Of a stretch of 64,000 nucleotides of DNA, positions 43,693-55,785 are shown piece after piece. Within the stretch, counting starts at the first letter, position 1; each line of letters begins with the position of its first letter. A program made the translations under genes and the position numbers. The notes under the pieces were generated by a model, which ran no database searches, had not been told where the DNA came from, and saw nothing but the letters and a program-made list of their open reading frames with translations. Source of the DNA: JALORV01 sp963769745 (lineage in GTDB: Bacteria > Pseudomonadota > Gammaproteobacteria > Burkholderiales > Burkholderiaceae_F); assembly GCA_963769745.1 (NCBI GenBank), contig CAVYNB010000020.1, forward strand, positions 1-64,000, read 5' to 3'.

Positions 43693-44679
43693 ATGAGCAA
43701 AGCTCCCGTACGCGTTGCCGTCACCGGCGCTGCCGGACAGATCGGTTATTCGCTGCTGTTCCGCATCGCCTCCGGCGAAATGCTGGGCAGGGACCAGCCG
43801 GTGGTCCTGCAGCTGCTCGAGATCCCGGACGAGAAGGCGCAGAAGGCCCTCAAGGGCGTGATGATGGAACTCGACGACTGCGCGTTCCCGCTGCTGGCCG
43901 GCATGGAGGCGCACAGCGACCCGACGGCCGCGTTCAAGGACACCGAGATCGCACTGCTGGTCGGCGCACGCCCGCGCGGCCCCGGCATGGAACGCAAGGA
44001 CCTGCTCGCCGCCAACGCACAGATCTTCACGGCACAGGGCAAGGCACTGGACAAGTCCGCCAGCCGCAATGTCAAGGTGCTGGTCGTCGGCAACCCGGCC
44101 AACACCAATGCCTACATCGCGATGAAGTCCGCGCCGTCGCTGCCCAAGGGCAATTTCACCGCAATGATGCGGCTCGACCACAACCGCGCGCTGTCGCAGC
44201 TCGCCGGCAAGACGGGCAAGCCGGTGGCTTCGATCGAGAAACTGGTGGTGTGGGGCAATCACTCTCCGACGATGTACCCGGACATCCGCTTTGCAACGAT
44301 CGGCGGGCAGCCGGCCACACCGATGGTCGACCAGGCCTGGTATCGCGACACCTACATGCCGACCGTAGGCAAGCGCGGCGCAGCGATCATCGAGGCGCGC
44401 GGCCTGTCTTCGGCCGCCTCCGCCGCCAATGCGGCGATCGACCACATCCGCGACTGGGTGCTCGGCACGAATGGCCGCTGGGTGACGATGGGTGTTCCGT
44501 CGGACGGCAGCTACGGAGTGCCCGAAGAAATCATCTACGGTGTCCCGTGCGTCTGCGCCGGCGGCAAGTACGAAGTAGTCAAGGGCCTGGCCATCGACGA
44601 GTTCTCGCGCGGCAAGATGGACAACACCCTCAAGGAGCTGGTTGAGGAACGCGATGGGGTCAAGCACCTGCTTGGCTGA
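43693..44679 (+). CDS. mdh: malate dehydrogenase
   Basis: Mdh interconverts malate and oxaloacetate with NAD+. The 328-residue protein begins VRVAVTGAAGQIGYSLLFRI (nucleotide site) and has LLVGARPRGPGMERKDLL (substrate loop arginines), VLVVGNPANTNAYIA, RLDHNRALSQLA and VVWGNHSPTMYPDI (catalytic His). This is the cytosolic-like class usual in betaproteobacteria. The ATG at 43693 has an AGGAGA site; the frame is open further upstream but that part lacks family similarity. prpB follows 42 bp later. Confidence 0.95.
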   Translation: MSKAPVRVAVTGAAGQIGYSLLFRIASGEMLGRDQPVVLQLLEIPDEKAQKALKGVMMELDDCAFPLLAGMEAHSDPTAAFKDTEIALLVGARPRGPGMERKDLLAANAQIFTAQGKALDKSASRNVKVLVVGNPANTNAYIAMKSAPSLPKGNFTAMMRLDHNRALSQLAGKTGKPVASIEKLVVWGNHSPTMYPDIRFATIGGQPATPMVDQAWYRDTYMPTVGKRGAAIIEARGLSSAASAANAAIDHIRDWVLGTNGRWVTMGVPSDGSYGVPEEIIYGVPCVCAGGKYEVVKGLAIDEFSRGKMDNTLKELVEERDGVKHLLG

Positions 44680-44721
44680 GCCCGACGTGGCGATACTCGC
44701 AGCCCGCAAGGAGAGATGCCG

Positions 44722-45603
44722 ATGAGTTCGTCCGCCGGAGCCCGCTTTCGCGAAGCGCTGCAACAGGAAAGGCCCCTGCAGATCGTTGGAACCATCATCG
44801 CCAACCATGCGCTGATGGCGCGGCATGTCGGCTACCGCGCGATCTACCTGTCGGGCGGCGGCGTGGCCGCCGGCTCGCTTGGCATGCCGGACCTGGGCAT
44901 CAACACGCTCGACGACGTGCTCACCGACACGCGCCGCATCACCGACGTGTGCGACCTGCCGCTGCTGGTCGACATCGACACCGGCTTCGGCCCCAGCGCC
45001 TTCAACATTGCCCGCACGGTCAAATCGTTGATCAAGGCCGGCGCTGCCGCCTGCCACATCGAGGACCAGGTGGGTGCCAAACGCTGCGGCCATCGGCCTG
45101 GCAAGGAAATCGTCACGACCGAGGAGATGGTCGACCGCGTCAGGGCGGCTGCCGATGCAAAGACCGATTCCGCCTTCTTCCTGATCGCGCGCACCGATGC
45201 GATTGCGGTCGAGGGCATCGATCGTGCGATCGAGCGCGCCGTAGCCTGCGTGGAGGCCGGCGCCGACGGAATCTTCGCGGAGGCCGCCAAGGATCTCGCC
45301 ACCTACCGACGCTTCGTGGACGCGGTGAAGGTGCCGGTGCTCGCGAACATCACCGAGTTCGGCGCGACGCCGCTGTTCACGGTGAAGGAGCTCGGCGAGG
45401 CCGGGGCGGCGATGGTGCTGTACCCGCTGTCGGCGTTCCGCGCGATGAACAAGGCGGCACTCAACGTCTACACGACGCTGCGTCGGGACGGCACGCAGCA
45501 AGGCGTCGTCGAGACCATGCAGACACGAATGGAACTGTATGACGTGATCGGCTACCAGGCGTACGAGGATCGCCTTGACCAGCTGTTTGCGAAGCGCAAG
45601 TAG
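44722..45603 (+). CDS. prpB: 2-methylisocitrate lyase
   Basis: PrpB splits 2-methylisocitrate into pyruvate and succinate, the last step of the methylcitrate cycle for propionyl-CoA. The 293-residue protein has YRAIYLSGGGVAAGSLGMPD, LLVDIDTGFG (Mg-binding Asp), HIEDQVGAKRCGHRPGKEIV with the catalytic Cys in KRCGHR, LIARTDA and NITEFGATPLF. Two ATGs compete: 44716 is only 2 nt after AAGGAG, while 44722 has an 8-nt spacing, so 44722 is preferred. Confidence 0.94.
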   Translation: MSSSAGARFREALQQERPLQIVGTIIANHALMARHVGYRAIYLSGGGVAAGSLGMPDLGINTLDDVLTDTRRITDVCDLPLLVDIDTGFGPSAFNIARTVKSLIKAGAAACHIEDQVGAKRCGHRPGKEIVTTEEMVDRVRAAADAKTDSAFFLIARTDAIAVEGIDRAIERAVACVEAGADGIFAEAAKDLATYRRFVDAVKVPVLANITEFGATPLFTVKELGEAGAAMVLYPLSAFRAMNKAALNVYTTLRRDGTQQGVVETMQTRMELYDVIGYQAYEDRLDQLFAKRK

Positions 45604-45656
45604 GCCGTGCCTCGATGCAGGGCCAGAACACAGAACGAGCGAGTTGAGGAGGACAG

Positions 45657-46814
45657 ATGAACGACACACCCGCACCTGAGGCGCCCAAGGCCAAGAAATC
45701 CGTCGCCTTGTCCGGCGTGGTGGCCGGGAATACGGCGCTTTGCACCGTTGGCCGCACCGGCAACGACCTGCACTACCGCGGCTACGACATCCTCGATATT
45801 GCGGACACCTGCGAGTTCGAGGAAATCGCTCACCTGCTGGTGCACGGCAAGCTGCCGAACCGCGCCGAGCTCGCGGCCTACAAGACCAAGCTGATCTCGC
45901 TGCGCGGCCTGCCGGCCAATGTCAAGGCGGCTCTCGAGTGGCTGCCCGCGTCGAGCCATCCGATGGACGTGATGCGCACGGGAGTGTCCGCGCTCGGCTG
46001 CGTGCTGCCCGAGAAGGACGACCACAACGTCCCTGGCGCCAAGGACATCGCCGACCGCCTGATGGCTTCGCTCGGATCGATGCTGCTCTACTGGTACCAC
46101 TACGCTACCAACGGCCGGCGCATCGAAGTCGAGACCGACGACGACACGATCGGTGGGCACTTCCTGCATCTGCTGCATGGGAGGCCCCCGAGCGAACTGT
46201 GGGTCAAGGCGATGCACACCTCGCTGATCCTGTACGCCGAGCACGAGTTCAACGCCTCGACGTTCACCGCGCGCGTGATCGCGGGGACGGGTTCGGACTT
46301 CTACTCGGCGATCGCAGGTGCGATCGGCGCCCTGCGCGGACCCAAGCACGGCGGCGCCAACGAGGTCGCCTTCGAGATCCAGAAACGCTATGAGACGCCG
46401 GACGAGGCCGAGGCCGACATCCGCCGCCGCGTCGAGGCCAAGGAAGTGGTCATCGGATTCGGGCATCCGGTGTACACCGTCTCCGACCCGCGCAACAAGG
46501 TGATCAAGGAGGTCGCACGCGCGCTGTCAAAGGAAGCCGGCAACATGAAGATGTTCGGCATCGGCGAGCGACTCGAAGCCGTGATGTGGGACGCCAAGAA
46601 GATGTTCCCGAATCTCGACTGGTTCAGCGCCGTCAGCTACCACATGCTGGGCGTTCCCACGTCCATGTTCACGCCGCTGTTCGTCATCTCGCGAACCAGC
46701 GGCTGGAGCGCGCACATCATCGAGCAGCGCCTCGACAACAAGATCATCCGCCCGAGCGCCAACTACACAGGCCCGGAAGATCTGAAGTTCGTTCCGCTGG
46801 CGAAACGGGCCTGA
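45657..46814 (+). CDS. prpC: 2-methylcitrate synthase
   Basis: PrpC condenses propionyl-CoA with oxaloacetate. The 385-residue protein is a short citrate-synthase paralogue: SGVVAGNTALCTVGRTGNDL near the N-terminus is typical of PrpC, with SHPMDVMRTGVSALGC, LILYAEHEFNASTFTARV, GALRGPKHGGANEVAFE and VVIGFGHPVYTVSDPRN (catalytic His region). A GAGGAGG site precedes the ATG. Compared with gltA in the same window it lacks the N-terminal extension. Its position between prpB and prpD confirms the role. Its stop overlaps the next gene (TGATG). Confidence 0.95.
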   Translation: MNDTPAPEAPKAKKSVALSGVVAGNTALCTVGRTGNDLHYRGYDILDIADTCEFEEIAHLLVHGKLPNRAELAAYKTKLISLRGLPANVKAALEWLPASSHPMDVMRTGVSALGCVLPEKDDHNVPGAKDIADRLMASLGSMLLYWYHYATNGRRIEVETDDDTIGGHFLHLLHGRPPSELWVKAMHTSLILYAEHEFNASTFTARVIAGTGSDFYSAIAGAIGALRGPKHGGANEVAFEIQKRYETPDEAEADIRRRVEAKEVVIGFGHPVYTVSDPRNKVIKEVARALSKEAGNMKMFGIGERLEAVMWDAKKMFPNLDWFSAVSYHMLGVPTSMFTPLFVISRTSGWSAHIIEQRLDNKIIRPSANYTGPEDLKFVPLAKRA

Positions 46815-47296
46815 TGGCTGAAGTGACGCTCAATGGCCTGACGGTGCGTCGCGCGCAGCGCGCCGACCTCCCACGCCTGCTCGAACTGCTGGCGGACGAT
46901 GAACTCGGCAAGAATCGGGAAGGCGTCGGCAGCGACGATCCCGCGTATATCCGGGCATTCGACGCGATCGACCGCGACCCGAACCAGACGCTGCTGCTCG
47001 CCGAACTGGATGGCCGCGTCGTCGGAATGCTGCAGGTCACCTTCATTCCCGGCCTGAGCCGGCGCGGTGCCTGGCGCGCCAACATCGAGGCAGTGCGGGT
47101 CGACAGCAGCGTACGCCGGAGAGGCATCGGCGGTTGGCTCGTGTCGCGCGCGCTCGAAAACGCGCGCAAGCGCGGCTGCCGGCTGGCTCAGCTGACCAGC
47201 GACCGGCGGCGGTCCGAGGCTCATCGCTTCTACGAGCGGCTCGGATTCACCGACTCGCACATCGGATACAAGCTTCTTCTGGAGTCTCCCGAGTGA
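46814..47296 (+). CDS. GNAT family N-acetyltransferase
   Basis: The 160-residue protein has the GNAT fold: VRRAQRADLPRLLELLADDE at the start, VVGMLQVTFIPGLSRRG, the acetyl-CoA motif A region EAVRVDSSVRRRGIGGWLVS (R-x-x-G-x-G variant) and the C-terminal AHRFYERLGFTDSHIGYKL. It overlaps prpC by one base and overlaps the next gene by 4 bp, so it is translated as part of the methylcitrate operon. The acceptor is unknown. Some GNAT enzymes acylate acyl-CoA synthetases, which would fit propionate metabolism, but this is speculation. Confidence 0.85.
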   Translation: MAEVTLNGLTVRRAQRADLPRLLELLADDELGKNREGVGSDDPAYIRAFDAIDRDPNQTLLLAELDGRVVGMLQVTFIPGLSRRGAWRANIEAVRVDSSVRRRGIGGWLVSRALENARKRGCRLAQLTSDRRRSEAHRFYERLGFTDSHIGYKLLLESPE

Positions 47297-47652
47297 CTGC
47301 GAGGCAGCTTCTGTCGCTCGCTGCTGCCTTCATCGCAAGCGCCGCCTCGGCCGCCGAACCGCGCCTTGCAACCGTCGTGTACCTGTGCGATGAGGCGCGC
47401 GTGCTGAGCATCGTGCTGCCGGAAATGTCATTGCCCGGTCAGAACCTGGAACTCGTCTTCGGTTCGGAGCGCAAGCGCATGCGGCCCGCGATCGCTGCCT
47501 CGGGTGCGCACTACCTGTCCACCGACGGCGCCTGGGAATGGTGGAGCAAAGGTGCCGTCAGCCGGCTCGCGACCGCCAACGGTTCCGCGCTGGCGCAGAA
47601 CTGCACCGTCTTCCTGACGGCCGGCAAGCGACCCGCGCCGGACAACAAATAG
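47293..47652 (+). CDS. secreted MliC-family lysozyme inhibitor-like protein
   Basis: From the GTG at 47293, overlapping the previous stop, the 119-residue product has a signal peptide (TARQLLSLAAAFIASAASAA). The mature part matches the MliC/PliC pattern: VVYLCDEARVLSIVLPE, an AASGAHYLSTDGAWEWWSKG segment (the conserved S-G-x-x-Y and W-x-K-G loops that contact lysozyme) and a final ALAQNC, with paired cysteines. MliC proteins inhibit c-type lysozyme in the periplasm. There is no lipobox, so it is probably soluble. Finding it inside the prp operon is unexpected. Confidence 0.72.
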   Translation: MTARQLLSLAAAFIASAASAAEPRLATVVYLCDEARVLSIVLPEMSLPGQNLELVFGSERKRMRPAIAASGAHYLSTDGAWEWWSKGAVSRLATANGSALAQNCTVFLTAGKRPAPDNK

Positions 47653-47709
47653 ACCCATCGAAGATCGACACGAACCAACGAACACTGGAGCAGAAAGGAT
47701 CATCCCCCC

Positions 47710-49162
47710 ATGGGAAGCCACATCAGCAACGTCCGTCCGAAGCCTGACAAGGTGCTCGTCGACATCGCCGATTACGTTATCAAGTACAAGGTCAAGAGCA
47801 AGGAAGCGATCGACACCGCGCGCTACTGCCTGATGGACACGCTCGGCTGCGGCTTCGAGGCGCTCGAGTACCCGGCCTGCACCAAGATGCTCGGCCCGGT
47901 CGTCCAGGGCACCGTGGTTCCGAACGGAGCGAAGGTGCCGGGCACACAGTTCCAGATGGATCCGGTGAAAGCGGCGTTCGACATCGGCGCAATGATCCGC
48001 TGGCTCGACTTCAACGACACGTGGCTCGCGGCCGAATGGGGCCACCCGTCGGACAACCTCGGCGGCATCCTCGCCACCGCCGACTGGCTGAGCCGCAACG
48101 CAGTGGCCGCGGGCAGAAAACCTTTGACGGTCGCCGACGTGCTGGTGGCAATGGTCAAAGCCCACGAGATCCAGGGCTGCATTGCGCTGGAGAATTCCTT
48201 CAACAAGGTCGGCCTCGACCACGTCGTGCTGGTCAAGGTCGCCGTCGACGGCGGTCGTCGCACAGATGCTGGGGCTCACGCGCGACGAGATCATCAACGC
48301 CGTTTCGCTCGCCTGGGTCGACGGGCAGTCGCTGCGTACCTACCGCCATGCACCCAACACCGGCTCGCGCAAGAGCTGGGCCGCGGGCGATGCCACCAGC
48401 CGCGCAGTGCGACTGGCGCTGATCGCGAAGACCGGCGAGATGGGCTATCCCTCGGTGCTAAGCGCCAAGGGCTGGGGTTTCTACGACGTGCTGTTCAAGG
48501 GCAACGAGTTCAAATTCCAGCGACCCTATGGCAGCTATGTGATGGAAAACGTGCTCTTCAAGATCAGCTTCCCGGCCGAGTTCCACTCGCAGACCGCGGT
48601 GGAAGCCGCGATGACGATCCACGGCGAGCTGAAGAAGCTCGGCAAGTCGGAAAAGGACATCAAGAAGATCACGATCCGCACGCACGAGGCGTGCATCCGC
48701 ATCATCGACAAGAAGGGGCCGCTCAACAATCCGGCCGACCGCGACCACTGCATCCAGTACATGGTGGCGGTGCCGATCATCTTCGGGCGCCTCACGGCAT
48801 CGGACTACGAGGACAACGTGGCCTCGGATCCGCGCATCGATGCATTGCGCGACAGGATCGAGTGCGTCGAGGACAAGGCGTTCACGAAGGACTACCACGA
48901 CCCGAGCAAGCGCTCGATCGCCAACGCGCTGACGGTCGAGTTCATTGACGGCAAGAAACTGAAGGAAGTGGTCGTCGAGTACCCGATCGGGCACAAGCGG
49001 CGCCGCAAGGAAGGCATGCCGGTGCTGGTCGCCAAGTTCCAGACCAACCTGTCACGGGTCTTCCCGTCGAAGCAGGCGGCTGCGATCCTCGACCTGTGCC
49101 TGGACGCGAAACGGCTCGACGCCACGCCTGTCAATGAATTCGTCGACCTGATGGTCATCTAG
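47710..49162 (+). CDS. prpD: 2-methylcitrate dehydratase, apparent frameshift
   Basis: PrpD (MmgE/PrpD family) dehydrates 2-methylcitrate to 2-methylaconitate. The first frame encodes VLVDIADYVIKYKVKSKEAI, ARYCLMDTLGCGFEAL, IRWLDFNDTWLAAEWGHPSD and ends near HVVLVKVA. The next frame continues STAVVAQMLGLTRDEIINAV, RTYRHAPNTGSRKSWAAGDA and MPVLVAKFQTNL. Removing one base near 48244 joins them into one protein of about 483 residues, the exact family length. It follows PrpB, PrpC, a GNAT and an MliC-like gene and precedes acnA. Confidence 0.93.
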
Positions 49163-49199
49163 CCCGTCATCGCAAGCCCACCGACTCCGAGGCCCTCCC

Positions 49200-52017
<2,818 letters not shown>

Positions 52018-52026
52018 TTAATCGTC

Positions 52027-52167
52027 ATGCACGAAGACGCTGAATCGGCCGTCGCCCCGGCCATCGTGACCCGGAGCGACGCTCCGGGTCGCTGGCCGAG
52101 CGCCATCCCGCTGCTGCTGCTGGCGCTGCTCGGCCTGATGTTGCTGCACACCTGCGTGTCGCGCTGA
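52027..52167 (+). CDS. possible 46-residue single-helix membrane protein
   Basis: An ATG nine bases after the acnA stop opens a 46-codon frame whose product ends in one hydrophobic helix (SAIPLLLLALLGLMLLHTCV). The N-terminal half is acidic/polar. A strong hairpin at 52068-52090 overlaps it and may simply be the acnA terminator, so this may not be a real gene. No family is recognised. Confidence 0.35.
   Translation: MHEDAESAVAPAIVTRSDAPGRWPSAIPLLLLALLGLMLLHTCVSR
52068..52090 (+). terminator. hairpin downstream of acnA
   Basis: GACCCGGAGC and GCTCCGGGTC form a perfect 10-bp stem with a three-base loop, about 50 bp after the acnA stop. No T-run follows. It is a candidate transcript end for the mdh-prp-acnA operon. 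Confidence 0.5.
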
Positions 52168-52256
52168 GGAGAGACGCGACCGCATCGGCCCGCTCCCGCG
52201 GCGCAGGCCTGTGCTAGCCTGCCGCGGCCTGATTGACGGCCACGAACGGCCACAGC

Positions 52257-53393
52257 ATGCCTGCCGAACCTGCGCACCCTGCCACACCTCCCGGTGCGCG
52301 CCTCGACAATGGCGCGGGCGCCGTCCTGCACCTGAGCGGCGCGTGGCGGCTGGGCGCCCTGCCCGCCATCGTCGATGCGTTGGAGGCGCTGAGCCTCCCA
52401 CCGCACTTGTCCGTCGACGGCAATGCCGTGACGGAAATCGATACGGCCGCGGCCCTGGCCCTGCTCGATCACCTGCAGCGCTCCGGAATCGACGCGAGCA
52501 CGGTTGAACTGTCGGGCTTTGCACCCAACGAAGGGCGCATCGTCGAGCAGGTGCGAGGGCGACTGGCCGAGATCAATGCGCCGGTCCCGCACCATCGCCA
52601 CCGACTGCTCGCGCAGATCGGACGGCACACGCTCAACATACGAGACCTCGTCGCCGGGCACCTGACCTACGTGGGCATGGTCTTCGACGGCTTGTTCCGC
52701 GGCGCGCTGTCCCCGACCGAGGTAAGGACGCGGGAACTGACCGTACAGCTCGAGCAGGTGTGCCTCAACGCGATCCCGGTGGTGTCGCTCGTTACCCTGC
52801 TGATCGGCGTCGTGGTCGCCTACCTGCTCGGGCTGCAGGCCGAGCAGTACGGCGCGAACATCTTCGTGGTCGACGGCGTCGGTATCGGCGCCACACGCGA
52901 GTTCGCGCCGATCATCGTGGCAGTCATCGTTGCCGGACGCTCGGGCGCCGCCTTCACCGCCCAGCTCGGATCGATGCGACTGAACGAGGAGACCGATGCG
53001 ATCCGCACGCTCGGACTGTCCCCGCTCGACGTGCTGGTCATGCCGCGCGTGTTCGCGCTGATGATCGCACTGCCGCTGCTCGTGTTCGTCGGCGACCTGA
53101 TGAGCCTGGTTGGCGCCATGCTGATCGCCGGTCCGATGCTCGACATCACGCCGACGACCTTCCTCGCCCGACTGCAGGACAACCTGGCCATCAAGCATGT
53201 CTACGTCGGACTGGCCAAGGCGCCGGTATTCGCGCTGGTGATCGCCACCATCGGCTGCAGGATGGGAATGATGGTCGATCGCGACACGCGTGCGCTCGGG
53301 ATGGCGACCACGTCGACCGTCGTCCAGAGCATAGTCGCCGTGATACTGCTCGACGCGGCGTTTGCGGTGTTGTTCCAGGAGCTCGGGATCTGA
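52257..53393 (+). CDS. MlaE-type lipid ABC transporter permease with N-terminal STAS-like domain
   Basis: MlaE-family permeases move phospholipids between membranes with an MlaF ATPase and an MCE protein. The protein (378 residues from the ATG at 52257; a TTG at 52233 is an alternative) has an N-terminal STAS-like domain (about residues 15-110: VLHLSGAWRLGALPAIVDAL, AVTEIDTAAALALLDHLQ). The permease follows with VTLLIGVVVAYLLGLQAEQY, REFAPIIVAVIVAGRSGAAF, QLGSMRLNEETDAIRTLGL and several membrane helices. The fused STAS-like domain occurs in a subset of the family. It overlaps the ATPase gene (TGATG). Confidence 0.88.
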   Translation: MPAEPAHPATPPGARLDNGAGAVLHLSGAWRLGALPAIVDALEALSLPPHLSVDGNAVTEIDTAAALALLDHLQRSGIDASTVELSGFAPNEGRIVEQVRGRLAEINAPVPHHRHRLLAQIGRHTLNIRDLVAGHLTYVGMVFDGLFRGALSPTEVRTRELTVQLEQVCLNAIPVVSLVTLLIGVVVAYLLGLQAEQYGANIFVVDGVGIGATREFAPIIVAVIVAGRSGAAFTAQLGSMRLNEETDAIRTLGLSPLDVLVMPRVFALMIALPLLVFVGDLMSLVGAMLIAGPMLDITPTTFLARLQDNLAIKHVYVGLAKAPVFALVIATIGCRMGMMVDRDTRALGMATTSTVVQSIVAVILLDAAFAVLFQELGI

Positions 53394-54184
53394 TGGCGAA
53401 CGCGGCAGCCGCCGGTCCCGTGGTCATCGAGATCGACTCGATCGTGACGCGCTTCGGCGAACAGTCGGTGCACGATGGCGTCACGTTCAATGTGCACAAG
53501 GGCACGCTGGTTGCGCTGATCGGCGGCAGCGGCACCGGCAAATCTGTCTTGCTGCGCGAGATCATCGGCCTGCAGCGCCCGACGTCCGGTCGCATACGCC
53601 TGCTGGGCACCGACATATGGTCCGCTTCCGACGAGGAACTGAACGATGTGCGGCGGCGCTTCGGCATGATGTTCCAGGACGGGGCGCTGTTCTCATCGCT
53701 CACGGTCGCGCAGAACGTCGCGGTGCCGCTGACGGAGCACGCCAGCGTGCCCCCCGCCCTGCTCGACAGCCTGATTCATCTGCGGCTGTCGCAGGCCGGC
53801 CTCGGTACCGACGTCGCCGGGAAAATGCCGAGTGAGCTGTCGGGCGGCATGCGCAAGCGCGCGGCGATCGCGCGCGCCCTCGCGCTGGAACCCGAGGTCC
53901 TCTTTCTCGACGAACCCACCTCAGGACTCGACCCGACGACCGCACGCGCCTTCGATGAGATGGTGCGCACGCTGGTCGATGATCTCGGCATCACGGTGTT
54001 TCTCGTCACCCACGACCTCGACACGCTGCTGACGGTGGTCGACCGCATCGTCGTGCTCGCGCGCGGCAAAGTGCTGGCTGACGGTCCCGCGCGCGAAGTG
54101 ATGCACGTCGACGACCCCTGGATCAAGTCGTACTTCTCGGTCCGAACAATGGTGTCGGGCTCGGCACCTTCCCACTTAGAATGA
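53393..54184 (+). CDS. MlaF-type ABC transporter ATPase
   Basis: The 263-residue ATPase has Walker A GGSGTGKS (residues 44-51), Q-loop RFGMMFQDGALFSSLTVAQN, signature ELSGGMRKRAAIARALA, Walker B EVLFLDEPTSGLDP and switch His in FLVTHDLDTLL. The LSGGM(R/K)KR form and FQ-x-GALF sequence are characteristic of MlaF/MCE-system ATPases. It overlaps mlaE by one base and is 7 bp before the MCE gene. Confidence 0.93.
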   Translation: MANAAAAGPVVIEIDSIVTRFGEQSVHDGVTFNVHKGTLVALIGGSGTGKSVLLREIIGLQRPTSGRIRLLGTDIWSASDEELNDVRRRFGMMFQDGALFSSLTVAQNVAVPLTEHASVPPALLDSLIHLRLSQAGLGTDVAGKMPSELSGGMRKRAAIARALALEPEVLFLDEPTSGLDPTTARAFDEMVRTLVDDLGITVFLVTHDLDTLLTVVDRIVVLARGKVLADGPAREVMHVDDPWIKSYFSVRTMVSGSAPSHLE

Positions 54185-54191
54185 TCACGCC

Positions 54192-55130
54192 ATGGAAGCG
54201 GACGCCAAGTACACCTACGTAGGCCTCGCGGTCATCGCGCTGATTGCAGCGCTGATCGGCGGACTCATCTGGCTGAAGTCAGCCGGTGGGCGCAACGAAT
54301 TCAACTACTACACGATCTACTTCGAGAAGCAGCCGCTCGACGGCCTGCAGATCGGCGCCGACGTGCTGATGCGCGGCATCAAGGTCGGTCGCGTGGAAGA
54401 CTATGCATTGACGGCGGCCAACATCAACCGCGTGCGCGTGCTGATACGCATCGATCGCCGCACGCCGGTCAAGACCAACACCGTGGCGGTGGTGACACGC
54501 AGCTTCGTGACCGGCATTGCCAAGATCGACCTGCAAACTCCCGATCCGCCGGGTCCCACGCTGACGGCGATCCTTGACGATGAGCCGTACCCCGTGATCA
54601 CCGAGGGCACGTCCAATCTGGATGAAATTGCCAACCGCCTCAACATGGTGGGCGAGACCGCTGTCAAGACGCTCGAGAGCCTGAACGAAGTGCTGAAGCC
54701 GGAGAACCGGGCGGCGATCGACAAGACCCTGGCCAACCTGCGCGACCTGACCGGCGGGCTGAACCAGCGACTGAAGGAACTCGACCGCACGCTCGCTGCC
54801 GTCAATCGCGCCGCCGACGATATCGGCCGCTCGAGCACGCGCATCGCCGAGGTCGCCGACAGTACCGGCCAGGACCTGCGGCCCGCATTGCGCCAGGCCG
54901 AGCGGACGATGAAGGACATTTCGGGCGCGACCATCGCACTCGAGCAACAGGCTGCACAGCTGTCGCAGGCCGTCGGTTCAACGGTCCTGTCGAGCGGCGA
55001 TCAGCTGGCAATCGCCATCAGCGAACTCAAGTCGACGGGCGAGACGCTCAATCGACTCCTCGATCGGCTGCAGGACCCGCGCGCCGCGCTGCTCGGGCCG
55101 ACGCCGCAGCAACGCGGCCCGGGAGAGTGA
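54192..55130 (+). CDS. MlaD-type MCE-domain substrate-binding protein
   Basis: The 312-residue protein has an N-terminal membrane anchor (YVGLAVIALIAALIGGLIWL, about residues 9-28) and one MCE domain (about 38-118: YYTIYFEKQPLDGLQIGADV, MRGIKVGRVEDYAL, VVTRSFVTGIAKIDLQ). A long helical C-terminal region follows (about 150-290), rich in Leu/Ala heptads, and is longer than in E. coli MlaD (about 183 residues), more like PqiB/LetB-type or Mce proteins with coiled tails. MCE proteins form periplasmic lipid-binding rings. The lipoprotein gene follows immediately. Confidence 0.9.
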   Translation: MEADAKYTYVGLAVIALIAALIGGLIWLKSAGGRNEFNYYTIYFEKQPLDGLQIGADVLMRGIKVGRVEDYALTAANINRVRVLIRIDRRTPVKTNTVAVVTRSFVTGIAKIDLQTPDPPGPTLTAILDDEPYPVITEGTSNLDEIANRLNMVGETAVKTLESLNEVLKPENRAAIDKTLANLRDLTGGLNQRLKELDRTLAAVNRAADDIGRSSTRIAEVADSTGQDLRPALRQAERTMKDISGATIALEQQAAQLSQAVGSTVLSSGDQLAIAISELKSTGETLNRLLDRLQDPRAALLGPTPQQRGPGE

Positions 55131-55132
55131 CC

Positions 55133-55780
55133 ATGTCGACCTTGCGCCAGTTCCGCACACATGCAGGCGTCCTGCTGGCGGCGGTCGTGTGCACCGCCTG
55201 CATTACTGTCGATGTCGGCCACGACACCGGACTGCAGTCCCAGTACCGGATCGTGGACTCCGGTCCGGCCGCGACGGCCCGTGCCCGGCCGCTCGGGCGC
55301 GAACTGCTGGTCTCGCCGATTCCCAACAGTGCCGTCGATGATTCGTTTTCACTGGCGTTTTCGCGCGCGCCCAATCAGCGGGCGGCGTATCAGTTCGCGA
55401 CCTGGAGCGACCGGCCGTCGAATCGCCTGGCTCAACTGCTGGTCGAGCGTCTGGCAACGCGCGGCGCGTTCAACTCGGTCGCGCTGCTGGGGCGCGGTGT
55501 CGGCGGTGACCTGCAGGTCAATCTGACGGTCAACGATTTCTATCACGACGCAGCCAACAGCCCTGGCACTGCAAACATCGTAGTCACCGCCGAATTGATC
55601 GACCGCGGGACCCGAAAGCTGATCGCGCGGCAGCGATTCACGGCCACGTCGCCCGTGCAGCAGGCCAACGCCGCGTCCGCGGCCGCCGCGCTCGGCCAGG
55701 CGAGCACGCTGATCCTCGACCAGTTGGTCACCTGGGTCGAAACGACAGCCGCGCCCGCCGCCCTGGCGACCGTTCGCTGA
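55133..55780 (+). CDS. ABC-type transport auxiliary lipoprotein (PqiC-like)
   Basis: The product (215 residues from the ATG at 55133; a GTG at 55127 overlapping the MCE stop is possible) has a lipoprotein signal ending VLLAAVVCTAC, giving an acylated Cys. The mature part matches the PqiC/DUF330-type auxiliary lipoprotein: LGRELLVSPIPNSAVDDSF, AAYQFATWSDRPSNRLAQLL, an LQVNLTVNDFYHD strand and IVVTAELIDRGTRKLIARQR. Such outer-membrane lipoproteins accompany MCE systems. It completes the mlaE-mlaF-mlaD-lipoprotein operon. Confidence 0.83.
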   Translation: MSTLRQFRTHAGVLLAAVVCTACITVDVGHDTGLQSQYRIVDSGPAATARARPLGRELLVSPIPNSAVDDSFSLAFSRAPNQRAAYQFATWSDRPSNRLAQLLVERLATRGAFNSVALLGRGVGGDLQVNLTVNDFYHDAANSPGTANIVVTAELIDRGTRKLIARQRFTATSPVQQANAASAAAALGQASTLILDQLVTWVETTAAPAALATVR

Positions 55781-55785
55781 CATCG

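Noticed and set aside
43262..43696. A possible 144-codon gene in the gntR-mdh gap
   Set aside because: It is low-complexity, resembles no family, and runs through the mdh ribosome site and start in a different frame. The region is better explained as regulatory.
43540..45675. An open frame of 711 codons antisense to mdh and prpB
   Set aside because: It covers two conserved enzymes on the opposite strand, and its composition is typical of a mirror frame.
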